Positions 22,808-34,946 of a stretch of DNA of 64,000 nt are shown one piece after another. The translations under genes and the position numbers were made by a program. Position 1 is the stretch's first letter. The number at the start of each line of letters is the position of its first letter. Under the pieces are notes generated by a model. It had not been told where the DNA came from, ran no database searches, and saw nothing but the letters and a program-made list of their open reading frames with translations. This DNA comes from Amphibalanus amphitrite (lineage: Eukaryota; Arthropoda; Thecostraca; Balanomorpha; Balanidae), in assembly GCF_019059575.1 (NCBI RefSeq), contig NW_024881781.1, forward strand, positions 124,001 to 188,000. Direction: 5' to 3'.

Positions 22808-23119
22808 TTAAGGGGGGGGGGGGCACTGCCGACCTATGGTCCCATTCTTTCCATGCAACAGACTATCGAACAGAATTCAGGTGACGAGTGATTAGGTAAT
22901 GTCCATTCAAGTCTGATCTTAGGCTCGTTGTAGGCTCTTAGCTAAACCATAAGATATCATTTAGCTCTTCGGGGTCAGAGACATTGTATTTTCGGACAAA
23001 TAACGCTCAATAATGGAGTATTTATGACAAATGAACAGCACCTGGGGTTTGCCTGTATCGAATAAGTGCCTTCCCGCTGGCACCAGCAGCAGAGTTCATA
23101 TGACACGACCCTATGGGCA

Positions 23120-23378
23120 CAGGGGCGCGGGAACTACTTTCCGACTGGGGGGGGGGGGGGGCACACCATAATAGAGATCAACCTAGGGTACCCCCAAATC
23201 TAGTTTTCTCACCGGTTTTAGGCCACTTATTTTTCACCCCTCGGCTTTTTCAACAAAAAGAGAACATTTGCAAAAAAAGTGTGGTATTCCGTCTCAAAGC
23301 TGTGGGGGCACCGCCCCCACGGCCCCAGAGTTGGGGGGGCAAGCTGCCCCCACTGCCCCCCCGGCTCCCGCGCCTATG
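23120..23378 (+). mobile_element. Short hAT-like element (259 bp), CAGGGGCGCGGGA / TCCCGCGCCTATG ends
   Basis: It is flanked by the 8-bp direct repeat TATGGGCA (23112-23119 and 23379-23386). It is homologous in reverse orientation to 49691-49943. It contains a long G run near 23149 and a GC-rich inverted repeat around GTGGGGGCACCGCCCCCAC. No coding frame. Confidence 0.85.
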
Positions 23379-23879
23379 TATGGGCATGTAACCATTTCGA
23401 AATAGACACTAGACAGTCGAAGTAAATAGCATATAAACGGTGTACGCTTGTTTTCTGCGCTGAGAGAGAGCCCCTTCTGCGTCGACAGGTCTCTAAAACG
23501 GTATCAAGAGCACAGCCACGGCCAGATGTTGCATAGATGAGCACAAATACATTGCGAAACCCACGGGCGTAGGAACGTCATGAAAAGTGGGTGGGCCACC
23601 CTGTCAAGGGGCCTCCTTTTCCAGGGGCCTCCTATTTTCAGGGGCCTCCAACTTTTGCCTCATTCTGCTGGCTGCTTTCAAGTATGACCTCCAAATCTAG
23701 CTTCTGAGATCGGGCAGATGTACCCAGGGGCGTAACCGCTAAAGCGAACAGTGTGGAAAGTCCGCACCATTTTTAAAACTTCTTCCCCCCCCCCGATTTT
23801 TTTTTAGAATCTATTTGCCGCAAACGGCGCATGACCCCTGAAAACCCTTACACAAATGTCTTCCTCGTTTCCCAGGTGC

Positions 23880-24240
23880 CCCCATTAGCTTCATAGGCGC
23901 CCTCTTTGGCATATAAGCGCCCTATGTGCCTATAGTCATCAGAGACATCCCTATATGTCCCACAGTCGCATACAATGTCGCATACAATGTGCGCTTATCA
24001 TAGGCGTCTCTCTTTTATGGACACTTGAAGGCGCCTCTCTTTGCCATGCCGGCGCCCCTGTTTCTTATGAATGCACCCCCATGGCATTGATCAATTGCAA
24101 TTTGCAGACCTCTATCTCATGTGGACGCCCATATATGTACGCCTCAGAGGCGCCCCTCTTTCGCATTGAGGCGCCCCTATGGGCTTCATAGGCGCCCCTC
24201 TATTGCACGTAGGTGCCCTACTGTCTCAGAACCGCTCCCC
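23880..24240. repeat. Degenerate minisatellite based on GGCGCCCCT
   Basis: AGGCGCCCCTCTTT-like blocks recur every 25-30 bp, with variants such as GGCGCCCTATGTG. They are too diverged to count units exactly. Confidence 0.6.
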
Positions 24241-24329
24241 TTTGGCATGCAGACACCCATCTTTCGTACGGAGGAGCCGCTGTGGTTCTTAGAGACGGCA
24301 TGGTGCTCCCAGACGCAGATGGGGCTCTC

Positions 24330-25920
24330 GGAGTCGACAGTGTGGGACCTTCAGTCGCTGATGGGTGCCCGCCAGATGTGGACCCTCGGAGACGCCGGTC
24401 TGGGGCCCTCAGAGATGCCGGTATGTGGCCCTTAGAGACACCGGTGTGGAACCCTCAGATACTTCAGTGTGAAGCCCTTACAATTGCTGGTGTGGAACTA
24501 TGAATGCGCTGGCTTAACCCTCGCCCGTATAGGGGGGGGGGGGGTCGAACGGACCCCCTCCCCATGGTTTTTCGCGAATAACTCGCGTAAAAAGCGGCCG
24601 ATCGCGACGAAATATTCAGTACCCTCGCGTTAATCAATTTTACACCTACCCTGAAAATTTCATGACCCTGACCCCAATGACCTTTGACCTGTGACCTACT
24701 TTTCGAGACCATGTTTGGCCAGAATCGTGATTCGGCGTATGTCGGCTCGCATTAGCCGCGCGTTTGCAGTCTTTTCGTGGTTTCAAGCGTTCAAACATGT
24801 GATATGATGTTGCCCCCATTCATTAGGGTGGGTGTCAAGGTCACCTGAAGGTCAGGTCAGGTCATGACCTTTGGTGACCTCGGTTCACTTTTTCGAGTTT
24901 TACATGTTTCTAGGCCAGTTTTTGGAGCTGAATTCGAATTTAGCAACCATATGAACATTTACGAAGTAGTTTTGGTGCCTTCGTAACATGTTACGAAGCT
25001 GTCAGAGGCGGTTGACACCTACTAGGAATACCCGGCAGGACCCCTACTGGTTGACCTGACCTGACCTGACCCGACCTGGACTAAATGCATAAAGACATTA
25101 TCTGTGATCAAAACTAACATGATATTCGTGATCAGCGCCCCGAAAAACCCTAATGCAGCCACACTTTACGACGTTCTAACAGGTCCCGATTTTCCCGACT
25201 TTTGGGTCATTGACCTGACCTGCAAGGTCAACCAATGACCTAGGACCTTAAAATTAGGTATCATCGGCTTCCTCTCGTCACGGGCAACACGATCGTTTTT
25301 TCCGCGAAGCTCTAGCTCGATCAGGGGCGAAACGGCGAGGGGGGGGGTCCAACGGACCCCCCCCCCCCTTATACGTTCGCGGCTGGAAAAACACCAATAC
25401 GGGCGAAGGTTAAATCCCTCAGAGGCCGGTACATGGACATTAGAGCTCAGTGAGAGTTTGTGTGGTGCCTTCAGTGGCCTTGTGGAGCCGTTAGACATCA
25501 ACATGGTGCTCTCAGGAGCCGGTGAGTCCTCAGAGTCACCGGTGTGGGGCCTTCAGAGCTCCGAGATACTGGTGTGGGGCCCCTTAGAGGTGTCGGTGTG
25601 GGTCCTTCAGATGTACATATAGAGCCTTGAGATGCACAAATGTGGTGGCCCACAGAGGCGCCGGTGTGGGGCCCCCAGAGCCACCGATATAGGGCCCTAA
25701 GAGACACTAGTATGACCCTCAAAGGCGCCGCTGTGTGGCGCTCATAAACACTGGTGTGGAGCCATCACAGGCGGGTGGAGCCGTTAGAGGCCGGAAAGGG
25801 CCCTTAGATGCCTACAAGAAGCCTTCAGAAGCCGGCGTGGCACCCTTATGGGGATAAGCGTGTCTACTTAGGAGCCCTTGAGGTGCTCTCATGAGCTCTG
25901 TGGGGCCCTACCGAGCCGAA
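24330..25920. repeat. Degenerate minisatellite based on CCTCAGAGACGCCGGTGTGGGG, split by a TTAA element
   Basis: Units of about 23-30 bp occupy 24330-24510 and resume at 25414-25900. The break between them is exactly the nested TTAA element, so the array predates that insertion. Confidence 0.65.
24518..25409. mobile_element. piggyBac-like TTAA element with hairpin ends, copy 2
   Basis: It is flanked by TTAA (24514-24517 and 25410-25413). The terminal repeats are CCCTCGCCCGTAT and CCTTCGCCCGTAT. Inner hairpins have a G run, TCGAACGGA (left) or TCCAACGGA (right), and a C run. The middle carries GGTCAGGTCAGGTCA and several TGACCT motifs. No transposase. Confidence 0.85.
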
Positions 25921-25969
25921 ATATGGCCACGGCCAGTTGCCGCCGCATGGCTCTTCGGACTATCATTTT

Positions 25970-26965
25970 CAGGGGCCTCATCTGCCTAGTTTGAATAGAA
26001 GGGCCTCTCAGACCATCAGTCTCATGGGCCTCCTCTGGCTAGTATAAATAGAAGGGCCTGTTAGACTATCAATCCTAGGGGCCTCTTCTGGTTAGTATAA
26101 ATAGAAGAGCCTCTCAGACCATTAATCTCAGGGGGCCCCTGTGGACAGTATAAATAAAAGGGCCTGTCAGACCATCAGTCCCGGGGGCCTCCCTAGAAAA
26201 GTGTAAATGTGGATAGAGGGCCCCCTCAGATTCATTACGAGTGGACCTCTCTGACTATCAGTCTCAGGGGCCTCTTGTGGCCAGTATGCATATAAGAGCC
26301 TCTCAGACCATCGGTCTCAGGGGTCTCTTCGTGACTAGTGTGGATAGAGGGCCCTCCCAGACCACCGGTTTCAGGGGCCTCCAGTGGCCAGTTATATGAA
26401 CAGAAGGGCCTCACAGCCATCAGCCTCGGGGGCCTCTTCTGACTGGTGTGAAAATGAGGGCCTCTCATACCATCAGTCTCAGGGGCCTCCTCTGCCTAGT
26501 GTGAATATAAGGGCTTCCCAGGCCATCAGTCTCAGGTGACTCTTCTGACTGGTGCCGGATTGAGGGACCTCCCAGACCGAAAGTTTTGGGGGTCCCCTGT
26601 GGCCAGTATGAATAGAAGGGCCTCTCAGTCCATCAGTATCATGGGCCTCTTCTGCCTGGTGTGATTATAAGGGCCTCTCAGGTCATCAGTCTCAGGGGCC
26701 TCCTCTGACTACAGTGTAGATGGATAGGCCTCCCAGACCATCAGTCTCAGGGGCCTCTTCTGACTATTGAGGATAGAGGGGCCTCCTCTGACTAGTGAGG
26801 GTAGGGGGCCTCGGCTAGACCGCCAGTGTCGGGGGCCTATTCTGACTAGTGTGGATGGAGGGGCCACCCAGACCAGTGTGGATATTGGGGCCTCCTCAGA
26901 TCCACTAGGGCCTCTCAGGCCATCAGTCTCAGGGGCTTCGACTGATAAGTATGAACAGAGGGCCT
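25970..26965. repeat. Minisatellite of about 54 bp with TATAAATA-containing units
   Basis: Units follow the pattern GGGCCTCTCAGACCATCAG, then TCTCAGGGGCCTCTTCTGAC, then TAGTATAAATAGAA. I estimate about 18 units with substitutions and small gaps. At least three early units hold a perfect TATAAAT in the same orientation. Confidence 0.75.
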
Positions 26966-29399
26966 CCTTGGATCCATCACGGCCCCTTGGAGTCCGTGCG
27001 TGGGGGTTCGTGGAACTTATTTTTACCGAGTTTGTTTATTCTGGAAGGTGACGACGTCCTCTCAAATCGAGACGAGGGGCCTCGAGTAAAAAGTGGGTGG
27101 GCCAAAACACATGGTTGGCCCCCCCACCTCAAAAAGTGGGTGGGCACTTGCCCACCTGGCCCCCCCTGTTCCTACGCCTATGGCGAAACCCATTCATAAT
27201 TAGACAGGAGGGTCTCACTCAGCAGTCGGTGAGGCTGGTCAGCGCTGAGGCAGAGGTGGCGCAGTCTGGTGTGCACCAGTGATAACCGAGGCTGCACAGT
27301 GCTCATCACCAGGTGTCGCTTGGAGTTCCTCAGCGCTGCACCCAAGGCTGCCGCATTGTCAGTGACTGGGTCATGGGTGAGTTATCGCCTACCTTTCGGC
27401 ATGGACATACCCATTACCTAGTTTATCTTAACGTCCAGCCTCTCCCTTGGAGCGAATCTGTAAAGTAGCCAGAGGCTCGACTCATAGCTTTCGAAATGTC
27501 AACAAACCACTCTACGGCCTGTCGAAGGACTGACGTTTTGCAATGCACACTGGTGTGCGGTTGTCATTATGCTTCCAAGTTCCAATAATACCATGCGCCA
27601 GGAAGCTGGCATGTAGCATACACCATCAGCACATCGAAATGCTGATGATGGTATTACAATACTACGACGGACTTTCAGGGTGAATTTCATTCCACATCAA
27701 TGCACACATTCAGTTGCAATTGTTTACAGGCTATCGAGCGCTACGTTATTTTACTATTTAGCATCATTTGTCCGTCAAGGGGCTGATCCTTCTATGCCCA
27801 GTGTGACATTTCTTAGTGAAAGTGAAAATCAAATGATCAGAAAATGCAAGCAAGCTCACTGCGATATCACTGTTCGAAGAACTATTGTATATTTGATATT
27901 TCTTTTTTAGAACAATAAAGACATTGAGCTGTTCGATACAAATCCGATCTCTCCCGACCGGTGGCTCGTAAAAGGCAGGGTCACAGCGCAGAGTGCTATG
28001 GCGTGGTCATCCGCGCCGTCTGACAGGCATGTTCTCGAAAAAGGCACTGTAGCGAAGTAGTGTCATCGCTGGTGCGCAGTGATGGGAGATCGATGCAGAT
28101 CAAAGGGCTCGCACCGAGTGACACATGCGTCTCTATTCTGTTCACAGCTTGATTCATGCTGGTTTAGCTGGACTCCGACTTATAATGCATAGACACGTAT
28201 TCTACGTAGTGCTGCATTCGGACTACGCAGTGCTACGAGACATTCGGGGATAATTTGGGGTACTTAATACCGTAATACGTCTACCGAATTAGCCCTTGCA
28301 CAACTGTTTCTTAAAAGATGGAATTTACTTTAATATTTTCTCAGTGTTTTCAATCGGGGCTTCATTGCCTTCTTCATCATTTTCAATTTCCTTCACTCGG
28401 CTACGTATTATTTACCTTAAATGTTTGATGATTTATTTCTGCTGCGATGACATAAAAAGAGATAATATTCTGGTTGTGATAAATATTCAATGGACACGGC
28501 TGAGACTTAATAATCAATTACATATAGTCACTTTGCACAATTCCATATTGGTGCTGCACGCCTCCCGTGGCCCTGGCTTGTGCTATATAACGATGTCCAC
28601 CGGTTGCTGCAAGAGGTGCCAGAATCAGTCGAAAAGCCGCAAGAAGAAAGTGGAATTCCAGGGATGTGTAGAATCCTGGTAAATATAATGCATAAATGTG
28701 TGGGTTTATTATAAAGGTAGCTCACTACCTACGTAGCTACTAACTAAGCACTTGATGTAAGATAAAGTGTTAAATATTTCAGGCACCTATACGTTGTTTT
28801 GTTCCCCGTTTCGCTGGCTGTAGCCAAAAAGCCCAATTTTGTGGACGTGAGCTGGGCGGCTATTTAAATTTCTTCGTTTAGTTAGTATGCCGCCTTTTAC
28901 TTTTGTAAAGGCCGTGACAAGTACCGACTGTTCCGCATCAATCCATCTGTGACGTTTGTTCAGCGAACTTCCGCAGGTGAGCTATATACATAAAATTTGT
29001 CACGCAAACAAGCCGTTATTTAACTCTTCGTTAGTAGGTGGGCTATTGCTGACCGTTATAGTAAGAACATTACCCTGCATTGGGTGCGGTATAAATTAAT
29101 TTTTCACGTCGAAGATAACTATGCAGAGTGAATTGCTATTGCTCAACAACTGCTCGAGACAGCGCAATCAAACAGACATGCATGACTTTGACTAGTACCT
29201 ATGTCCATTCGCTGGCGTCCTGCAAACAGCGCGAGCAGCCTTTTCCCCAAATACATAGCGCGAGCAAACACACAAACGCTCACTGATGGGCGCAGAGCTG
29301 TGTGGGTGACTGAATTACAGGCCAGTGCCGCCCGACCGACTGGCACGTTCTGACGGCGTGGTCAGCACCTTGTGACTGACATATCAGTCGGTCTGATCG

Positions 29400-29512
29400 C
29401 TTCGGGCAGTCGCAGTCAACCGGCCGAGTTAGTCAACCAGTCCATCAGTCAATCATTCCACCCAGTCCATCAGACTGGGTCAGTCAATTCAGTCCATCAG
29501 TCACCAATCGGC
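29400..29512. repeat. Short tandem tract of AGTCCATCAGTCAA-like units
   Basis: CAGTCAACC, AGTCCATCAGTCAATCA and AGTCCATCAGTCACC recur with irregular spacing. It resembles the TCAATCAA-type subterminal arrays of the hAT-type element at 17297, but no terminal repeats were found. Confidence 0.5.
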
Positions 29513-30955
29513 AGTTTTACTCATCGGTACTGCCAGTTTTGTTGCCAGTTGACCCATTTTGATATTTTAGAAGCGAGTTTGCCGAATTGAAGAGTAACTA
29601 ATAGCCCGGGTAAGTTTGCTTTCTATGGGAAAATGGCAACATTTTGACAATATCAGATTTCGAAGGAGGGGTAATGTCCCGCGTTTCCTTTGGATCAGCC
29701 AGTAAAAGAACCATCTGATGTAGATATCTGATGCTGAACACTGCTTGTCACATAAGGTTTTAAAGACGTCACGGAACCGGGGCTGCCGCCCCATTTGATT
29801 TCTCCGCAGATGAGCTCGATTGCCTTGCTGCGCTTGCTTGCTCATTAATGAAATAAAGAACCTTAGATACCTACATAAGTGTGTTCATTATACATGTCGC
29901 AAGGAAATATCATGACCTTCGGCACTTTTCCGGCACACCGAAAGAACACATTTTTGCAACGTGTTTGCAACGACGCAGATCCTACTTAGCAACTGCTTCA
30001 GATTGAGATCAACCAGTCGAACAGCATGCACGGCGCATAATAAAGAACTGGTAGTTTAGATTTTAACTAATTTAGAACTGGTAGTTGACGTCACAGAGTC
30101 TTGTGATTAAGCGATGGATGCTCAGATCTCAGCTAGGTGCAATCCCGGCAGTTTAGATATTCTCAGAACATGACACCGATACCATTGCGGGGTCTAGACG
30201 GCTGGAGTATCCCTAATCCTTGTTCCGGCCTACTGCACTCGCATGGAAATTGATAGTTCACTGCTACAGCGGTTGAATGAAGACTTACATAAATGCTTCC
30301 TAAAAAGATTCACCAAATCCGCATTAGGTTTTAAATGGCACAGCACTGAGCTAATGGCTGAGTCATTAATGTTTAATGGGATAGTGGGAATAGTCTAAGT
30401 CGTGGGGATGATAATACAGGTAGTTGAGGTCACTAAAGCGTTGTCCTCTCTCCGCGGTGTCCTTTATTCATACCTATATTTGTTATTTGAGCTGAGAGTT
30501 GTGACGTCAGAGTGCTTCTATTATTTCATTTATTGAGCTTTGATTAATGGGAAATCAATGAAACATGATGCACTTCCAGCTTTTCGGATATGATTTACTT
30601 CTTCATTAATACCATTCTTTCAATGGCTGAGGCATATTGACTGTCAGAAGCTGCAGGCCAACAGAAGAAAAGCGCGGACGCTTTCCTTCTGTTGGCTTAG
30701 CACAGTCCTCGCCTCACTGCGTGGTAGACTGGAAGATATTCTTTCCCAGACAAAACCGGGAATGGTGTCGGTTGATGGGAGATCATAAAACAGGGACTTG
30801 CGATGTTCCGCACTTTCGATTGGGCCCATTAACTTAATCATACGCCCTGCAGTGTGTCCGCAAAAAGCAAAAGGTTGTTTTTGTCGAAACATTAACATTT
30901 GCCATGCGCGTCTTAGTATTATGATTTCCGAATGACTGATAACATGAGGAGAGAC

Positions 30956-31172
30956 AATGTACAGTTAACTACAGAATGATGTTCCACTTTTCGCAGGTTG
31001 CCTGGAGTGGTAGGTTGTGCCGCATCACACGAACTGATTTAACAGTTTAATGCTGTGACTCAGCGCTCACAATAGACAGTAGACAGCTTTAATTACGTGA
31101 TAAGCGGCAGAACTTAGCGTTCCAGGTAACTGATAGCTTTTGGGGAGCGGAACATCATTCTGTAGTCAACTG
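30956..31172. repeat. Foldback repeat with arms of about 30 bp
   Basis: The left arm around 30956-30988 contains GTTAACTACAGAATGATG and is the reverse complement, with few mismatches, of about 31145-31172. It is a MITE-like structure without an evident target duplication. Confidence 0.6.
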
Positions 31173-31690
31173 TACAATTCATTGTACATTACGGGATTAC
31201 ATACACAATACACATTCATACACGCTTCTCACCTACGTAGCTGCAGCCTGATTTTCATTTCAGGCTCCAAACATATAACTCATCGCATCGCATCTCAGCA
31301 TCCACAGAAAATTAAGCCTTGGCACAGTAGTCGGCACTACGTCACGGCATTTTGCGGTCGGCGCTCCAACCGCAAACAGTGGGAGTGTCACGACCGGCGC
31401 CGCGTCCGACCGTCACCGCCGAGTGCCAGCCTTCTGAGTTCTGACCGTCACCGCAGTGCAGTCCGTCTGCCCGTGTCCTGTAATCCAGGATCAGACGGCT
31501 GACCCGGCAGCCGGGTAAACGCTTCCTGCCGGCACAATTTGTGTGGTCAGAGGCCTGCTAGTCCGAAGATGAAGCATGAGGCATGCAGACGGGGTAAGCA
31601 GGGGTACCGCGGATTTGTTGTGTGCGTGAAACTGCAAGCGCGGAACGAGCCAGTGGTTGGTGTGGATCACGTCGCATTTCAACAAACCAG

Positions 31691-31823
31691 GTATAAAATG
31701 ACGATAATAACTCAAGATTATTGTAAAAGACAAAGCTTCCGATACGTATAGTATCTTGATCACTGTCAATGAGATGAAGAATATGGCGAAGAATAAAACT
31801 TGAGCTATTATCGTCATTTTATA
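31691..31823. repeat. Foldback repeat with arms of about 24 bp
   Basis: ATAAAATGACGATAATAACTCAAG at about 31692-31716 is the near-exact reverse complement of 31798-31823. The 80-bp centre is AT-rich. It is a probable short MITE; no transposase relation can be assigned. Confidence 0.65.
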
Positions 31824-34800
31824 TCTGTCATGGATTCGCTACAAAACCAGATATTCTCACTAGGCTGGTTGAAACGCACATGATTGCCGAGAAAATCGTG
31901 GGAGCGAAGTGGTGCTGAGGTGCTGAGATGTATATGTGGACCAGAATGTCAATGGATCCAAAGCTTGGATGAATGTCGTCTCAGTGGGTAGGTAGTGCGA
32001 CTAAACTGCAGGTCGGATCGCCATAAATCTCGTTGGATTCCATGAATTGGAGAAGTATGGCCAATACATGTATGTGATGTATGTTTTGAATTATGATGTT
32101 GAGTTATGAATGGAATGCAGCGTTGCGTTTCCTCGCAAAGTCTATAAAATAACAGTAATCTTCGTCGACAGACATCACAAGCTGCGAAAGGGAGGATTGT
32201 CAACGATTACCTACAGAAATAGTCATGACAACATCAGTTGCATGCACCTTTTTCACGTCAATTTCACATTCGCACAACTGATTCGCTCATAATGCTGAAA
32301 TAGGCTGCGCATGCATAAAAACGAATTATCTCGTAGTCCTAAATAGAGAACTAGTTATGATGGATGATCTCAGGAAACAGTAATCTTATCTTCAGATCTG
32401 AATATTGCTGTGTCTTAGTGGCTTACAGATATGAGCTTAGCCCTAAGCGCCACTTCAAAAACAATCCCTATGTCGTCATACTCATGGGTGTGTCGATATA
32501 GGAAAGCCTCTGTATCCGGAATTTAGACGAATATAAACAGCGGCCTACTCTTAACCCACTTATGCACAGCCCTGACACGTATGCACCCTATGCTGCCATG
32601 GAATCCCGAGTTTTTTTTACGCCAGGAGCGTGGCTGTTTGAGTTACGGTGGAGGCGGCAGTGTTGGCCGCGATCTTCGCCCGAATGAACCGCTTACGTCT
32701 TCATCAGGCCACCGGTAATCGGCCTATACACGGCTGCTAAGCAGGATCACGAGCCGCAGTGCCGGGTGTTTTTGTTTTCGATGACGTCATTGGTTTATTT
32801 TCGGTGTCCAGAGCTGATTTTTCGGAGCCATTATGCCGATGCAAAAGGTGAACGTATTTGGTTTGAATTCCGCATTAATCTATTAGGAGTATTTACTGTT
32901 TCTCGTCCTGCAGACGATATTTTAAACTTCTTACAAGTACTGTGGACGTAGGAGGCATCATTAAAATAATATATACCTTGTTTATCAATTATTCATTTAT
33001 CTCTCCACAATTCTGCGAGAAGTCCCTTCATGTCACCAACAGACAGTCCTGATAATCTATATAAGCTAGTTCAATGATATTATTTTTCATTTCGCTAAAA
33101 CCGACAGAATTGCACGTTTGCTGTAGCCCCCATGCGACCAATTATGTAACATAACTTGTGCTGATTGACAATTTGTCGGCCAGTCTGATGACCTGATTGG
33201 CAGGGCCGTTATTTTTGACCATAGTTAAGAAGTTTCACCGACCGGGGCCGAGTTTCCGGTACCAAGATGTATTCAGTATTCGTCTCATGTGGGTATTGAA
33301 CGATAATTGTTCAATCTCCGCCAATAATGACGTGCGTCTAATTTCTCGCCCCTAATTGATCGTGATCATAAGAGGGAGCGTTCACGCACAAAGTTGGTTT
33401 GTATAAAGCATGCTTTTAGTTATTTATAAACTCGAATGAAGTCAATGCTACAACTTACGATGGCTTATCTAGAAAAAAAATTAAATGTGCATGTGTTCTG
33501 ATTTGTATTTCTTATACGCCGCTTAAGAGCACTTGCATGTATTTGTTTTTCTAATGACATTTCAGAACATTTGCCCTTATACGGATCAAGACGACGGTAC
33601 ATGATAACTTCTGAATCATTTTCAAGCAATGTAAAATGAACGTCGATCGTCAGAGTTTAGTATACCAAGCATACCAATACGCAGGACAGGCGACAAATTT
33701 CCAAATGCTGGAGCTGTGGCTGGAGGCATCAGGAATGATTGCCGTCATCGGCCGGATATGTGTTGGATCATATAAAGAGACGTGTTTCGGAAGTGGCGTC
33801 CGATCCCACTGATACCTGCCGAAAGGTCTGGTGGCATTGAGCGCACGCATGGGAATCTGAGCTCCATGGAGGGGCTGCAGGTGCTCTGGTGACCTCAGCC
33901 GTCCCTCCAGGGAAATCTGGGCTCACCTCGTCTTCCGCCGTCCCAGAGGAGCGCGCCGAAAACAAGATACCGTGCCGGATCGCCGCACCGCTACTAGTGG
34001 GACGAAATAAGAAGCGGTCATGTTCATCAATAGATTACCATATATGACCAATTTGGACCAGCGTGCTGTGTAATGGTTGCACCCATGTGCGTTCTAATTC
34101 AGGTTTAATCGCGAGGGAATATGGGAAGCAGCGACATTGGCCCTTGTTACACGCTATGGCAGGGACGTCTTACGCACTAGTGTGTGTAGTAACTGTGTAT
34201 GTGCATGTAAACCTTAATCGAATTAAATGAAGTACGAATACTTAACACGGAAGCTGAAACATAACTGTAACGGATTATGCAGCATGTCAAGCAAAGTCAA
34301 GTTAAAACCAGTTCTTCTCAAACCACATTTATGATGAAATCAAACACACTTTACATTGATATCAAAACACATTTGAAACTTGCAAAATAATCAGATGACT
34401 TGCAAGCATGTTAAAAGCGTTATATGCTTAGATCGCGCAGATCCATCGACTTCTCGCCCTGCTTCTGGTCTCGAGCAAGATATTCAAGAAAATGGGTGGT
34501 GTCGCATTGGCTTTTGATGTTTTTTTGCGATTACCTAAATGTGTCATGTTTATAGGAAGTTGTTCTAGTTGCATAAGTACTATGCTGTATTTTGTGTGTA
34601 TTTTTAATCGCAGTCAAGAACACCGTCTGTATAAAAGTAGAAATAAACATTATGTACGAGTCACAGTAGCTGGGAATTGGGATACATTTGCACTAAGCCT
34701 GTCTCTGCGATATACGAAACCGTACCAAATATCCAATTATGCATGGAAAGTTTGGAAAAATTTGCGAAGTCCAAGTTACCACATAGTCATGACGTACCGT

Positions 34801-34946
34801 GAAGCATCGCGTTCAACAAGGTCACACATCAATACCCTGAGATAAGTGGTAGGTGACAGGGCTACCGCCCTCTGGAACATCTAAAGGAACTACTGCAATG
34901 CCTCTGAGGGCATCTGAGGAACAGTTGCGCCGATCCCATGGGCGTA

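Larger units (their letters stand above)
23562..27182. mobile_element. Large hAT-like element (3.6 kb) filled with minisatellites
   Basis: The ends CACGGGCGTAGGAAC and GTTCCTACGCCTATG form imperfect inverted repeats. They are flanked by the exact 8-bp repeat GCGAAACC (23554-23561 and 27183-27190). AAAAGTGGGTGGGC occurs just inside both ends. The termini resemble those of the 250-bp elements at 23120 and 49691. Instead of a transposase, the interior holds three kinds of tandem array plus a nested TTAA element (24518-25409). Confidence 0.75.
27193..34946. other. Long region without a supported gene
   Basis: No open frame shows a domain, signal peptide or convincing splice pair. Features seen are a short tandem tract near 29400-29512, two foldback repeats (30956-31172 and 31691-31823) and scattered AT-rich DNA. 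It may be intronic or distal regulatory DNA. Confidence 0.45.
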
